The notes: generated from the sequence alone by a model not told the origin. A stretch of 64,000 bases of DNA from Epiperipatus broadwayi (GCA_028023455.1 JAQFVV010000002.1:30699725-30763724); one strand, 5' to 3'. Counted from the first letter of the stretch, positions 23,201 through 34,060 are shown. Made by a program: numbers and translations.

Positions 23201-23654
23201 TCAGTATTTCCTGAAATGCCAAAAATACAAACTCTTGTATGTGGAATGTAATTAAATTGGAAAAGTGAATATTTTATTTTAAAAATGTCAATTTTTTTTT
23301 TTCTGTACTTTAGAAAAAAGTAACATATGTGTACTTGATACTATTTTTGACCAATGGCAAAAGAAAAATAAACTTAATCTTCTAGAAAAGATATCTTAGG
23401 TATTTTTGGAAACCAAGCGGTAATACTTGACATCAATTGCATGTAATTTTCCAATGCTTTGCCACCTTCCTAACACAATTTACATACATTTTAATTACAG
23501 AAATGTGTCATAAGATATTACAGGAGAGCTAATTTGTGATTTCAAAGATTTTTTTACAGGAAATATTCTATTAGCATTTAATCATTATTTATTTATATAC
23601 ATTATGTATATAAATGCATTCATTGTAATGGGTGTTATTTAATTTTTATTTTTA

Positions 23655-25020
23655 TTGTGTTATATGATGTGATACACTGTGACTTCGTGTTAAACAGAGT
23701 CAGGAATCTCTCAACAACTATGCCCAGAGAAACCTGTTAGTCACTTTACCTTCCTTTTCCATTCCCCACCTAAGTTTTCCCATATTCTGCTCCATCCCAT
23801 TTCCACAACATAATCTTTATCAACTCTATGGCCTTTATATCTAAATCCCCCTTATCTTTTCCCAAACCCAGCATAAAAATCAATAACCCACTTTCTGTGT
23901 AATCACTTTGTATTTATTCTTCCATAACTTCATTATTTGTACCCTTTCTGCTTTCAAGCATTTACATTCAATTAACAGATGCCTAATATTTTCTATGCCT
24001 CCCTTACACAACTTGCAGACTAAATCACCCATATTTTCCCATTTATATGTATATTCCCTTGTTGCTAAAAATTCCATTTGAGCCTTAAACAACATACTTT
24101 CTTTGTTATTATCATAAATTAACTCGCACCCAATGTTCCATTTACTTCTATATATGCTTAAATTCTTTTTACTCTCCATACTAGTTTTCTATCTCTTCAT
24201 TGCCCTATTCTTTATTAATCGTCTATTCTTTTATCCCATTCCTTACCACTATAACACTCAACAATCCTCCTAACACAATCATCCCACGTTTTGTACAAGT
24301 ATACTGATATAAATTCATTATCTAAATCTTCTGCATACCACATTACCTTTCTCACCCATTTTGTTGCCTGCGGTTTACTCGTAACCCAGTTAAATACTAT
24401 TTTAGCTATTCTTTTAATATCCATAAACTGCAATCTACCGAACATTTTCTTTTGCTTTTTGCATATCTCATATGAGAACTTGACCATCCCATTTCTCCTT
24501 GAATTATCTCCATTGCCATCTATACATCTGCATCTAATGCATGCCTTCCTACTTCCCTTTGTACTTTTTCTAAGTAATTTATTACCCCTTTACTAACACA
24601 TAATGCATCATTGCCATATGTTAACCCTGCTACTACAACTCCCTTTTATACAATTCTAGCTACATCATATTTATTATATGAAAACACTGTTAATTTCTTT
24701 ATCAATCCCTTTCTTTTCTTTGCTTCGTATATCAATTTTTTCTCCCATTTATCCAAGCAATTTTTCTGATTACTTAAGGTGATTCCCAAATACTATATCT
24801 ATTCACCACACTTCACTTTATATCCCCCAATAAAAATTCTACATCTTCTCTTTCACCAGTATTAACCATCATTATATTTGATTTTCTTTTACTAAATTTA
24901 ATCCCCATCTCTTTACCCACCCTTGCACATGTCCGCAGCATAACTTCCATATCTTCTTTCTGCACACAAAAAGACATATGAATCTGGACAGTTCTGACAC
25001 CTAGCAATATATATGAAATC
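23655..25020 (-). mobile_element. CR1/L2-like LINE fragment, RT and 3' end
   Basis: The minus strand encodes, in broken frames, the post-catalytic RT region and C-terminal domain of the LINE at 44700-49690: EDMEVMLRTCARVGKEMGIK (24970-24900), then LYKTWDDCVRRIVECYSGKE, IYRSKWNIGCELIYDN and the zinc-binding CKLCKGGIENIRHLLIECKC (24028-23968). 5' truncated and pseudogenised; it lies in the TDP1 intron, antisense to it. Confidence 0.85.
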
Positions 25021-25130
25021 ATTAAATATTGTGAATAGTTAGATTTGTTATCGTCAAATAAGATTTTAGATAGGTGTGTATGTGTGTGTATATATATATA
25101 TATTAATTTTTATATTCTTATTTTATTCAG

Positions 25131-25209
25131 AGTTTATATCATAGCATCAGTTCCTGATAGGCATAAAGATAAGAAGATGTATTCTTTTGGCCATCTTAAG
25201 ATGAGAAAG
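25131..25209 (+). CDS. TDP1: TDP1 exon (continuation)
   Basis: After a TTTTATTCAG acceptor the sequence completes the Arg codon left open at 19340 and encodes VYIIASVPDRHKDKKMYSFG then HLKMRK, ending AAAG/GTTAGT in phase 0. It matches the TDP1 block 'NVYLIGSTPGR' and 'GHFRLKK' that follows the HDLS helix in animal TDP1. The exon is 79 nt. The intron between the two exons (19341-25130) holds two LINE fragments, SINEs and a family A ribozyme repeat. The second HKN motif and C-terminal exons were not recognised downstream to 64000, so they may lie outside the window or be too short for me to see. Confidence 0.85.
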
Positions 25210-25387
25210 GTTAGTTGTATATAAGTCAATTCAACTTTACAAATAAAACTTTAAATTCTTGACTGATTTACATATTATATCGTCTACATAGGTTTTATCA
25301 AACTTTTCATAATTTGTTTATTTATTAAATTAATCAATGCATTTGTAAAATATATTTTTCCAGTTATTTTTTTTATTAAGTAACTTT

Positions 25388-25640
25388 CATCACATGATCA
25401 CCATTTCTTATGCTTGCTCAAGCTGTTAAAACAGGCAAAACTCTCCATACAGTAGCGCCACTCAGTGCAAACCAGAGTAGTCAATGGATGCAAGAAGGTT
25501 TGTGTATAAAATCCCTATCTAGTGTCTACTCATCCAATATCCCCAGACTAGTTTCTAGCTTGTAGCTTTCATCAGTGAGGAAGCTTGCATCTATTGATTA
25601 CTCTGGCTTGCACTGTGTATGGAGAGTTTTGCCTGTTTAA
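25388..25640. mobile_element. Family A fold-back ribozyme element
   Basis: It starts with the family end motif CATCACATGATCACC (25389). Arms 25434-25500 (CTCTCCATACAGTAGCGCCA) and 25583-25638 are inverted copies. The loop carries a minus-strand hammerhead-like core, 25539-25581: CCTCA, CTGATGA, AAGCTACAAGCTA, GAAAC, TAGTC, TGGGGA. Stem I pairs CCTCA with TGGGG; stem II has three pairs with an A-A closing mismatch; ACTAGT is a self-complementary stem III. Confidence 0.75.
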
Positions 25641-25679
25641 ATAATTTTCACTTAATAAAAAAAAAGCATATGGTTTTAT

Positions 25680-25795
25680 CACTTGGGAGTTCATAGGAAG
25701 TTCGAGCACCAAATCCGCGAAGATCAGAATTGATCTTGGGATCTACCGAGTCGGACGGTCTACCAACTACACCAAACTGTATAAACATATCAAAC
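25680..25795 (-). repeat. tRNA-derived SINE-like repeat
   Basis: On the minus strand AGTTTGGTGTAGTTGGTAGA then CCGTCCGACTCGGTAGATCC, AAGATCAATTCTG: A-box-like and B-box-like parts of a tRNA. It ends in the same TATGAACTCCCAAG text as the SINE at 22150-22378. It lies 40 bp beyond the family A element, as the other copy does at a larger distance. Confidence 0.6.
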
Positions 25796-26371
25796 AAAAA
25801 ATTTTCCTGCAACTTGCTGCTTGTTTAATTTTATCTATATAACTAGAATTATTATAGTCTACATTATGAGATTAACTTCAGCTTTGTTACGTTATGTATA
25901 ATATAATATTTGGTATTATTTATTTTCATTAGATTATCATCGTTATAGCAGAATGTTGAAAATTCCCAAAAAGTTTATTCACTGAATAGGATTTTTAAAA
26001 CTATATTAAAATTCAAATTAATATATATATATATATTTAAAAAAATTATAAATTAAAGAAATACTGGATAAATGCAGCAAAAAAAGAAGTAAGATAAAAT
26101 GTTTAATAATTATAGAAGTGTAAATTCATGGTCATCAGAAATGAAAATTTTCTGAGAAATATAAAATACTTCCGGTGAACGTCCTTTAGTGTACTGGTAA
26201 ACAAACAAACTCTTTAGCAGACGGGCTTCTGGAACCAGTTATATTTGTTGAACAGTAATCTACTGTATCTTAAAACCACTATTTTATATTCTCACATTTT
26301 GGATAAAAGGCAAATAATCTTAAAGATTGCATATTTGTGTGAACCAACACAAATGTTATTAAACACTAAAC

Positions 26372-26665
26372 ATCACATGATCACAATTTCCTATGTTTAC
26401 ATAATCTTGCCACCTAATGCAAGACTTAGTAATCAATGGATGCAGGAAGATTTGTGCATAAAATTAATATCTAGTGCCTACTCATCCAATATCCCCAGAC
26501 CAGTTTCTAGCTTGTGGCTTTCTTCAGTGAGGAATCTTGGATCTTAGAGTACTGTACCTAGATTTTAGGATCTAATGCAACCCTCCAAACCTTCTTGCAT
26601 CCATTCATCACTATGGCTTACACTGGATGTCAGTACTGTATAGGGAGTTTGACACTGTTTTAATA
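26372..26665. mobile_element. Family A fold-back ribozyme element, decayed
   Basis: Starts at CATCACATGATCACAATT. The left arm has lost its first part; the right arm GCATCCATTCATCACTATGG to TGTATAGGGAGTTTG remains. The minus-strand hammerhead-like core at about 26490-26535 reads CCTCA, CTGAAGA (26521-26527, fits CUGANGA), AAGCCACAAGCTA, GAAAC, TGGTC, TGGGGA, with three stem II pairs. Confidence 0.7.
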
Positions 26666-26669
26666 CATA

Positions 26670-28450
26670 TTATCATGGGATTTAACAATGTTGGAATTCT
26701 TTGTTGTATAACAATTGATCTTATGAAGGGCTTTTTGTAGGGTCATAATTCCACTGAACTTTTTCTTGGTTGTAATAAATTAACAGTTGAATGATTTTTC
26801 TCTCAGGATGTCATAAGTAACTTAAGTAATTGGATGGAGCAACACCAAATTATGATCTACTCTTGGGTCTACCATTTTGCAGGGCTTCATTTTAATTTTA
26901 ATAGTGTTAAAATTACCATTCCAGATAAAGAAATGCTATTGCCGCTTTCGTTTTTATTCTCTACATTAGTGGAAGACTACTTATCATTGTATTCCATTTT
27001 ATTGGGCTCTTAATCAAGATTAATCTGATATCTGATATGATTAAAATTTCACACTTCAAACCTATTTGATATTTTACAATTTGGTTTATGTCTTAGTGGT
27101 ATGAGACATGGAGTTTTCAGGATTTATGTTGGAAACATTAAGAATGGTTTTTTTTTTTTTGGGGGGGGGTCACTTTTTCTAGTGCAGTTGTAGAGCAATG
27201 GAGCTAATAATGGTTCCTAGATTGAAGCTTAACCTCTTACTTCTGGTGCTTAAATGTTTTATGGTTTTCTGAAGTAATGAACCAGTCATTTATTTTATTA
27301 TGGTGGCTTCTGGACTATTCACATCAGTAATTATATGTTTCATTAATAGAAATGATTAATATTAATCTTTTTTTTTTGTTTGGTTTTCAATAATTGCTTC
27401 AAATTATTGAACTTGGATGTGGTCATCTTTTTCATTGATAGTTTATATTGCCTGTCCTGAAACACATTGTATGGGATGATATGGTGAGACCAGGGCCTCT
27501 TTGTCCACTAGGCTACTCCAACAGATATACTTCTATAATAAAGCATTAATAGACACTTCTTATAGTTTGTTTTTTCACAGCACTGCAGCTCAGCTGGTCA
27601 TGATTGCCAACCTAAAGACCCAGTGGTTATTTGCAGAGAGCGGGACGATCTCAAGAGAAAGATAAAAGCTTACTTTATCGCTAAAGATAACATCTCGATA
27701 AACAGAAAAGATTCTTGTTATAAGATCTCCAGGAAATGGAATACGTAACTATCTCATTTGCATAAATTTGCATCGCTCTTAATTAATTAATTAATTTATT
27801 CACAAGATGGCTATGAATATGAGGACCCTGGCCCTCAAAAGCACTTAGCCATATACTTAGATGCAGATATTTAGTTTGTTTCAATATTAATATTTCTTTG
27901 TCTTCAGCTTTGTATGTTTATGCGTTTTAGCGCATTTTATATTTTATACTTCGAAATAATTAACCACAAAGTCTAAACTCTTTGTTCATTTAGTATTTTA
28001 GAAAATGTTTTACCATTGAGATCATTTAAAATGTGTAGCCTAAAGTGTTTGTAAACAGTGTTATATGTCTGTGAAAATAAACAATTCTACTATATGTGAA
28101 AGATCTTCTTGACCAGTCTCTTAGCTTACTATATTTATGCTCTATAATTTTAATTCAGAGTATAACTAGAAATTTTTCAGATAGCTGAACAATTTAATTA
28201 AGATTCTCTCCCCCCCCCCCAAGTAGTTATTTCTCAGCAGTCTAGCCAACTATTGAATATTGGATTTTTAGTGGACTGTTACTTTTGGCTGGAGATTTTA
28301 TAAACCAGCCTGAATCTAAAGGTACTTACATCATTTGTGAAAGATGCTGACATCATTTGTTTGGTAATCTGCTTAAGGGAAGGGGGGAGGGTGTTTAGCT
28401 CAAAACAACAGTATTCCTGAAGTGTTAGGGTCTGATATTCACCTACATAC
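26670..28450. other. Non-coding, no gene recognised
   Basis: Homopolymer tracts (T and G at 27148-27168, C at 28210-28220), an otherwise AT-rich spacer, and a mildly GC-richer stretch at 27580-27660 that I cannot assign. Confidence 0.4.
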
Positions 28451-28541
28451 CTTAAATCAGTTGTAAAGATATTTGAGTCATTTATAACCATATTAATGAT
28501 ATTTAGAGGTTCATTTGAAAAAGACTTGTAACCAATTGCAT
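28451..28541 (-). CDS. Exon-like segment, unknown gene
   Basis: On the minus strand a long T-rich tract ending TTATTTAG is followed by a 91-nt open stretch encoding AIGYKSFSNEPLNIINMVIN then DSNIFTTDLR, and a consensus donor AAG/GTATGTAG. Both splice signals are strong and the composition is protein-like. I do not recognise the protein. It is antisense to TDP1, so it would belong to another gene. The frame stays open through the would-be intron to 28279, which weakens the exon case slightly. Confidence 0.35.
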
Positions 28542-28565
28542 CTAAATAATAAAACAAAACAAAAA

Positions 28566-29025
28566 AATTATTACGTTTTCATTTACCATTGTCAAACTCC
28601 CTCCACTCACAACTTTTACGCCATCCATTTCAGATAAATACACTAATGATTATTATTAATCATTTTCGAAACTAGAGATTATCTCTAGCACATATATAAA
28701 CTTTAAACCTCAGTTAAAGATTAATACTATATATCTGATTTTCTTAAATTTACACACACGGAGTTATTCACCTTTCTCTGGAGGTTTGTATCTCTGAAGA
28801 TATTACATACGGGGCAGAGAAAGGTGAATAACTCCGCGTGTGTAAATTTAAGAAAATCAAATATATTAATCTTTAACTGAGGTTTAAAGTTTATATCTGT
28901 ACTAGAGATAATCTCTAGTTTCGAAAATGATTAATAATAATCATTAGTTTATTTATCTGAAATGGACGGCGTCAAAGTTGTGAGTGGAGGGTTTTTGACA
29001 ATGGTAAATGAAAATGTAATAATTT
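28566..29025. repeat. Long near-perfect hairpin (215-bp arms, 34-bp loop)
   Basis: 28566-28780 is repeated inverted at 28815-29025 with few mismatches (outer end AATTATTACGTTTTCATTTA, inner end TTATTCACCTTTCTCTG). I found no certain target duplication; A-rich text at both sides (28550-28567 and about 29200-29215) could be one, if the element includes the ribozyme to its right. Confidence 0.9.
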
Positions 29026-29082
29026 ACTCTAGATAAATACTTTGCATATAATCGAGATATATATGAGAGATAGTGATCTTGG

Positions 29083-29122
29083 CCAACTGATGAGTCCTGG
29101 TTCAGCACGAAATGCATCTTGG
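29083..29122 (+). ncRNA. Hammerhead ribozyme candidate, family B type
   Basis: CCAA, CTGATGA (29087-29093), GTCCTGGTTCAGCAC, GAAA (29109-29112), TGCATC, TTGG. Stem I pairs CCAA with TTGG. Stem II pairs GT/AC and CTG/CAG across one C-C mismatch with a GTT loop. Stem III is the self-complementary ATGCAT; the cleavage triplet is ATC, with the cut expected after 29118. All core bases of the hammerhead consensus are present. It is of the minimal type I with a tiny stem III, as in retrozymes and Penelope-like elements. It sits just right of the hairpin 28566-29025. Confidence 0.75.
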
Positions 29123-29220
29123 GGGTCATTTGCTTTTATTATATCTTTATTTATATGAATTTGAAAAGAATGGAGAAGTGTGGAGGTGTTTATTATATCT
29201 ACAAAAACAAAAAAAAACAC

Positions 29221-30490
29221 GTTATCGGTGTTAGATTACTTCCTTCCAGTATTGACTAAAAATATAAGAGCAGAAGAAAATTTTATTTTTAAGTTTTTAG
29301 GAATTAAACGCAGATCTATTTTTATTACTTACTGCAATAGATCCATTCATATCTGAACTCTTTGAAGTTTAAATGATTAGATTGAATTGAATTACATCGC
29401 ATCATATTATTACACACAGTCTAATTCATTGGAAAGATATATATATATAGTAATAGCTGGAAGTTTTAGTGATAAAAGAAGAGAATTACCAATAGGAAGA
29501 TGGATGGAATCCATCATGTATGTGCTTTCGAACAGCCTGGAAAACTAAATAGATATGGTATAAATCATTCTAGGGAAATGATTACCATTAATCGGTATCG
29601 ATTTGAAAATACTTAATAATATTTATTTTTAAATCTAATTTATTTTACAGATTTGTAGATATATAATCGTTTTTATTGCCGGAATAATAATTAAGCAAAT
29701 GGCGTGATAGTCTTTTAGTCTTATAAATGAGTGAGAGTTTTTGTTTACTTTTAAAAAAAAAAAAAATGTGGAAAAGAATGCATTAGAAATTGCTTCTTTA
29801 ATTTCTTTGTTTTGCCACTTAGTGGAGGGAAATTTTAAATCCTCGCCGTTTTTTTTTTAATGTTATTTATGTGAATAATAGAATACAAATTTTTTAACCT
29901 GAGCAAAATTCCTGAAGCATTTATTTGACCGCCCCCCTTTTTTCTTCTCTCTGTCTTTTTTTTTTTTACAGCCTCTTAAACTACAGATGAATAATAAACT
30001 AAATCACATCTAAAAGTAACCAATTAGGCACTCAAAATTGCTTTGCAAGACAAATCTAGTTTTGAAAAGTTTAAATAACTTTTCCCTCTCTTTTACTAAT
30101 GAATATTAATTAAAATTGTCTATTAGGTTCTTGTTTTTTAAACACTTGTGAAATTAAAGATTTTTTCCTTTTTGTTTCAAGTGAACAAAAAAAAAGGTAA
30201 AATAAGACTCCAACTTAACTACAGTGAACAAATATTTATAGGGAGCATGTGTATTAAAATTATATAGGTATTTATCGAAGAATAGGATTGTGGGATATTA
30301 CTATCAAACGCTAAAACGTGATCATTGTACGTCATCGTTTTTGCTATTGTCTGCAGCCAACTCCCTTTCCATAACTTATTCTAATTAACAACTCTTTGCA
30401 TATCCAGGTGGAAAAGCAAATTTCATAAACTAATATGATGGAAAAAAATGATGATCAAATTGTTGGGGATCATGGGACTTAGAATTTAGA
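29221..30490. other. Non-coding, nothing recognised
   Basis: AT-rich spacer with poly-A and poly-T tracts; no ORF or repeat that I can identify. Confidence 0.4.
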
Positions 30491-30499
30491 CATTCAATA

Positions 30500-30707
30500 C
30501 AGAAGCTAACTCTCCATACAGTAGTGCCACCTAGTTCAAGACTTAATAACAATGGATGGATGCAAGAAGGTTATTGTATAAAATTCCTAACTAGAGCCTA
30601 CTCATACAATATCCCCAAACTAGTTTCTAGATCATGAGTGAGGAGTCTTGGAGTCACTAGTGTATAGAGAGATTGCTATGGTGATCATGTTATAATTTAG
30701 AAATTTG
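30500..30707. repeat. Family A element, ribozyme core deleted
   Basis: Arm CTCTCCATACAGTAGTGCCA (30508 on), body CCTACTCATACAATATCCCC, CTAGTTTCTAG, then TGAGTGAGGAGTCTTGG: the segment that would encode stem II and CTGATGA is lost. The end motif GTGATCATG lies near 30690. Confidence 0.65.
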
Positions 30708-30714
30708 AATATTA

Positions 30715-30990
30715 CGATAGAATGACAGCCTGTTATATTGTTATATCTCATTGTGTCTTCTTTAATCTTTATGATGCAAATTCCTATTGTCCATTCCAAT
30801 ATGTTCTTGTTGTTACAGCTGTTTTATTATGTGATTATTCATATGGTTGGTTAATCAGTTAGATATGCTGCTTGTTAACATATATCAAACAGTATATCTG
30901 GTTTATTGGCTTTTTATCTCTGAGTTTAAAATCAAGAAACACCATTGTCTTTCTCATTTGGCCTGATCATTCTTAATTGAAACATCGAGT
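30715..30990. repeat. Dispersed repeat shared with 59250-59820
   Basis: TTCCTATTGTCCATTCC..ATGTTCTTG, TGTGATTATTCATAT and TTTAAAATCAAGAAACACCA match the two tandem units at 59250-59820. No coding content is evident. Confidence 0.7.
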
Positions 30991-31079
30991 TTTCTCGAAG
31001 GCATGATGGACATAAAAGTAATCTCTAATTTTTTTTCACATATTTTGGAATCATTAATATGGAATAAGATGTTTGAAGT

Positions 31080-31573
31080 AATTTCCCAGTCTTTTTAAAA
31101 CAAAACTGGGAAGTTGAAAATCGTCCCTGATTAAATAGAGCTTAAAAAAGGGGCAAAACCAAATTTATGTGAATGTGGAAAATTGCCTTATGCCCAAAGA
31201 ACAAAAGTTGAACAAACATTTAATGAACTAATAAGAAAGACTATACAATCTCTTACTGAGAATTCAAACTGGGCTAATCCAATTGTAATAGTTACCAACG
31301 GACAATTACATGTTGCAATGATTCTAGATGGCTTGTAATGAAATATATATATGTAAGAGTGATTGTAGAATACTGAATTCCAGAAAAGTTCTCCTATTTG
31401 AACTCAACATTGCATAAATTACCCTATGTAATCTTTAGTGCACTGTAGTGGATTTTGGAACTTATGGTCCATAGATCACAGTTCCGCTCCATCCCTTTTG
31501 ATTTTCTAACTTTTTATGAACTTGCGAGCATAATTTTCCCAAGATAACATTAATATTTTGGTAATGGAATAGA
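31080..31573 (+). pseudogene. Ty3/gypsy reverse transcriptase, N-terminal part
   Basis: 31140-31335 reads LKKGAKPN, LPYAQRTKVEQTFNELIRKT, ENSNWANPIVIVTNGQLHV, the start of gypsy-type RT (compare the family pattern P-A---VE-EL--L---G-I-P---S-WA-PIV-V). A region of stops follows. The reading resumes after the inserted fold-back element at 32218, so the insertion split this gene. Confidence 0.75.
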
Positions 31574-31675
31574 TGCGGGGTTCGAACTCAGACTTTCACA
31601 TGACCCACCACTCTCAGTGCCATCTCATATTGCTGACCCACCTGATCACACACATGTTGAAAAGATAAATAATCA

Positions 31676-31717
31676 CCAATATACGTATTTCATGCTAAAC
31701 CAGCAATCATCAGTTGG
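31676..31717 (-). ncRNA. Hammerhead ribozyme candidate, left arm of family B
   Basis: On the minus strand CCAA, CTGATGA (31707-31713), TTGCTGGTTTAGCAT, GAAA (31688-31691), TACGTAT, A, TTGG. Stem I pairs CCAA/TTGG, stem II TGCT/AGCA below a U-U closing mismatch, stem III the self-complementary ATACGTAT, cleavage triplet ATA. The closing pair of stem II is normally G-C, so activity may be reduced. Confidence 0.65.
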
Positions 31718-32032
31718 TCCAGATTACTATCCTCACACATATATATAATCAGTATTTAGCTTTATATTAAGATAGTCAATCTATATACTTTAATGGACAG
31801 GCTTCAAACTATTCCAACTCACAACTCTTTAGCCTTCCATTTCATTGAATATCTGATGATGGAACGCTCAAAGCCCTTGTTAGTGTTCCATCATCAGATT
31901 TTCAATGAAATGGAAGGCTAAAGAGTTGTGAGTTGGAATAGTTTGAAGCCTGTCCATTAAAGTATATAGATTGGCTATCTTAATATAAAGCTGAATACTG
32001 ATTATATATGTGTGTGAGGATAGTAATCTGGA

Positions 32033-32074
32033 CAAACTGATGATTGCTGGTTTAGCATGAAATACATATATTGG
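32033..32074 (+). ncRNA. Hammerhead-like motif, right arm of family B
   Basis: The mirror copy of 31676-31717: CAAA, CTGATGA (32037-32043), TTGCTGGTTTAGCAT, GAAA, TACATAT, A, TTGG. One substitution weakens stem I (CAAA for CCAA) and one weakens stem III. Confidence 0.6.
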
Positions 32075-32217
32075 TGATTATTTATCTTTTCAACATGTGT
32101 GTGATCAGGTGGGTCAGCAATATGAGATGGCACTGAGAGTGGGGGTCGTGTGAAAGTCTGAGTTTGAACCCTACATATATTACATATATAAATGCAGGTT
32201 TAAGCTTGTACAATGTA

Positions 32218-34060
32218 GTAATGGAATAGAGAAAATAATTCTTATTTTTGATGATTTATTGACTTTCTCAAGTTTGGAAAATATTTTGAGATAGAAACGG
32301 ATGAGATAAGTAAGAAGGATTTGGTGTGATACTGAACGTAGGCAAATGCATTGAATACTAATTTTGGGTGGTATATTATCTCTGATAAAACTGCTGCACA
32401 TGATGAAGCTGGTAGACCCAGAAATATAAAGGTAATCATGATTTTCTGATTTAAATGACTATTTCAGATTTCTAATAAAACCAAGGCTCACTTGATATTA
32501 ATCAAATTGCTTATGCATTATGATAACAATTTAGGCTTAATATAGATAAGCGATGCATAAGTTTTGGAACAGTGTTAGTTTACATCTGTTCAGTGCAAAA
32601 ATGCTATAGCATATGCATTAGGCATATGGATGAAAAAATTATAGTCTGCTTGACAAAGAAGCAATTGCTATAGATTATGGAATTAAAACATTTCACCAAT
32701 ATCTTTTCAGTCATCTCTTTATTTAGTTAACTAACCATAACACAATATTAGAGATTTTGTCAAACTATAAATCCATATAAGATCCACCTTAGTTTATATA
32801 TATATTTTCCATTATTTGAATTTTCTTTCTGTTTAAGATTGTGAATTGGGTTATAAAAACAAAAATTGAAGCAAGATGTCTATATATTGTTCCAAGTTCC
32901 TGACAAAAAATCTAAAATGATAGACATTGAATTTTCTTATATTGACACCTTGCGGTCAAGATATTAAACAGTAAAGCAGTTGCTAACTGGATGTAAAATG
33001 ATCCAGGCTACCGAGAATTAATGAATTGGATCGGTAATGATTGGCCCATAAAACATCTTTCTCTTTGTCTTTCTTAAACACCGTCGAAGTACCTTAATGT
33101 GCAAGAAATATATACTGAATGGAAATAGAATGGTTACATCTTCTCAAGGATATACCATAGTACTAGAGCTATTTCACTAGAGTTATCTGGGAATAGAGAA
33201 TACAAAGACAATGTTAACCAGGTACTCCATCTGATAACCAAAATAAAGGGGTGAAAATTTCACATAAAACTATATGGCATGACAATAAAATGCCCCATTT
33301 GCTCAAGTAATTGCATAAATCATAACCCCAAGCTGTAAATCTGAAGTAGCGTATTCACATTGACTGTGCAAGGGCTTTTATGGGTCACACATTTTGGGTA
33401 ATTATGGTTGTTTATTTCTATTAGACACAATATTGCATAGTCAAAAGCATGGCCTCAGATTAAATTATTGATATATTCTGAGAAATATTTTCCATATGTT
33501 ATTAACCAGAAACACTTGACACAAGCAATACCCCTGGATTTACTTCAACAAAATTTGGAGAGTATCTGGAAAACTTCAATGCGCTCTCACCTCCATGCTA
33601 CCCCAAGCACAAAAAAGTAGAGAAAATTCTATGGGAAAGAAAATATCGTAAGTTGGATGGATGTAAGTAAACCATTGGAAGGGAAATGCCAAAAGTTTTA
33701 TAAGCAATACGAGGAATCTTTCACTATTGTGAAACAATCCACTCCAAATGTGTTTTGAATAAGGGTAGGTGGAGGAATGAAGGGAACATATAACGCACAC
33801 AATTTGAAATTTTTCGAACAGAGTGAACTCTGGGTAGTTATGCTCAATTGGCAAGCAAGAAAAGATAAGCATACGTCTCAATCAGAGGTAGGAGAGTGAG
33901 GTTGTTTAAAAAGAAACAGAATAGTGTCAGATGATGAGAGAATACCCAGGTAATTGTAAGAGCAATTACTGGGATGCTTTAGAGTAAACCGAGACTTAGG
34001 AGATGATTCATACAGAATGATGAACATGCCAACTTGTGGGAGTAAGCCTCAAAAAGGAGC
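32218..34060 (+). pseudogene. Ty3/gypsy pol: RT catalytic part, RNase H and integrase, decayed
   Basis: Following the insertion: IEKIILIFDDLLTFSS (RT catalytic FDD, 32232-32280), YIISDKTAAHDEAGRP (32365-32420), RNase H with NAIAYALGIW and KEAIAIDYGIKTFHQYLFSH across frames (32600-32720), an integrase zinc-binding CPICSS (about 33290), GLLWVTHFG (33365-33400) and the integrase core FTSTKFGEYLENFNALS-like stretch (33538-33590). Many stops and shifts. It lacks visible gag and LTRs. It is a different lineage from the gag-only element, or at least not obviously its source. Confidence 0.75.

Larger units (their letters stand above)
31561..32230. mobile_element. Fold-back ribozyme element, family B, with 13-bp target duplication
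   Basis: The direct repeat GTAATGGAATAGA lies at 31561-31573 and 32218-32230 and brackets a 644-bp insert; the gypsy RT motif (IFDDLL) continues at 32248, confirming insertion. 31574-31865 and 31885-32174 are inverted copies joined by a 19-bp spacer, so the two arms are head-to-head. Each arm contains, going outward, a hammerhead motif and then a tRNA-like end with a B-box match (GAGTTCGAACCCC on the minus strand, 31577-31589; GAGTTTGAACCC at 32159-32170). The arrangement is like Pol III-type ribozyme SINEs, here in a fold-back pair. Confidence 0.85.

Noticed and set aside
31850-31890. CTGATGATGGAAC at the centre of family B as a third ribozyme core
   Set aside because: It lacks a stem II of sensible length and the GAAA box; it is simply the inner end of the arms.
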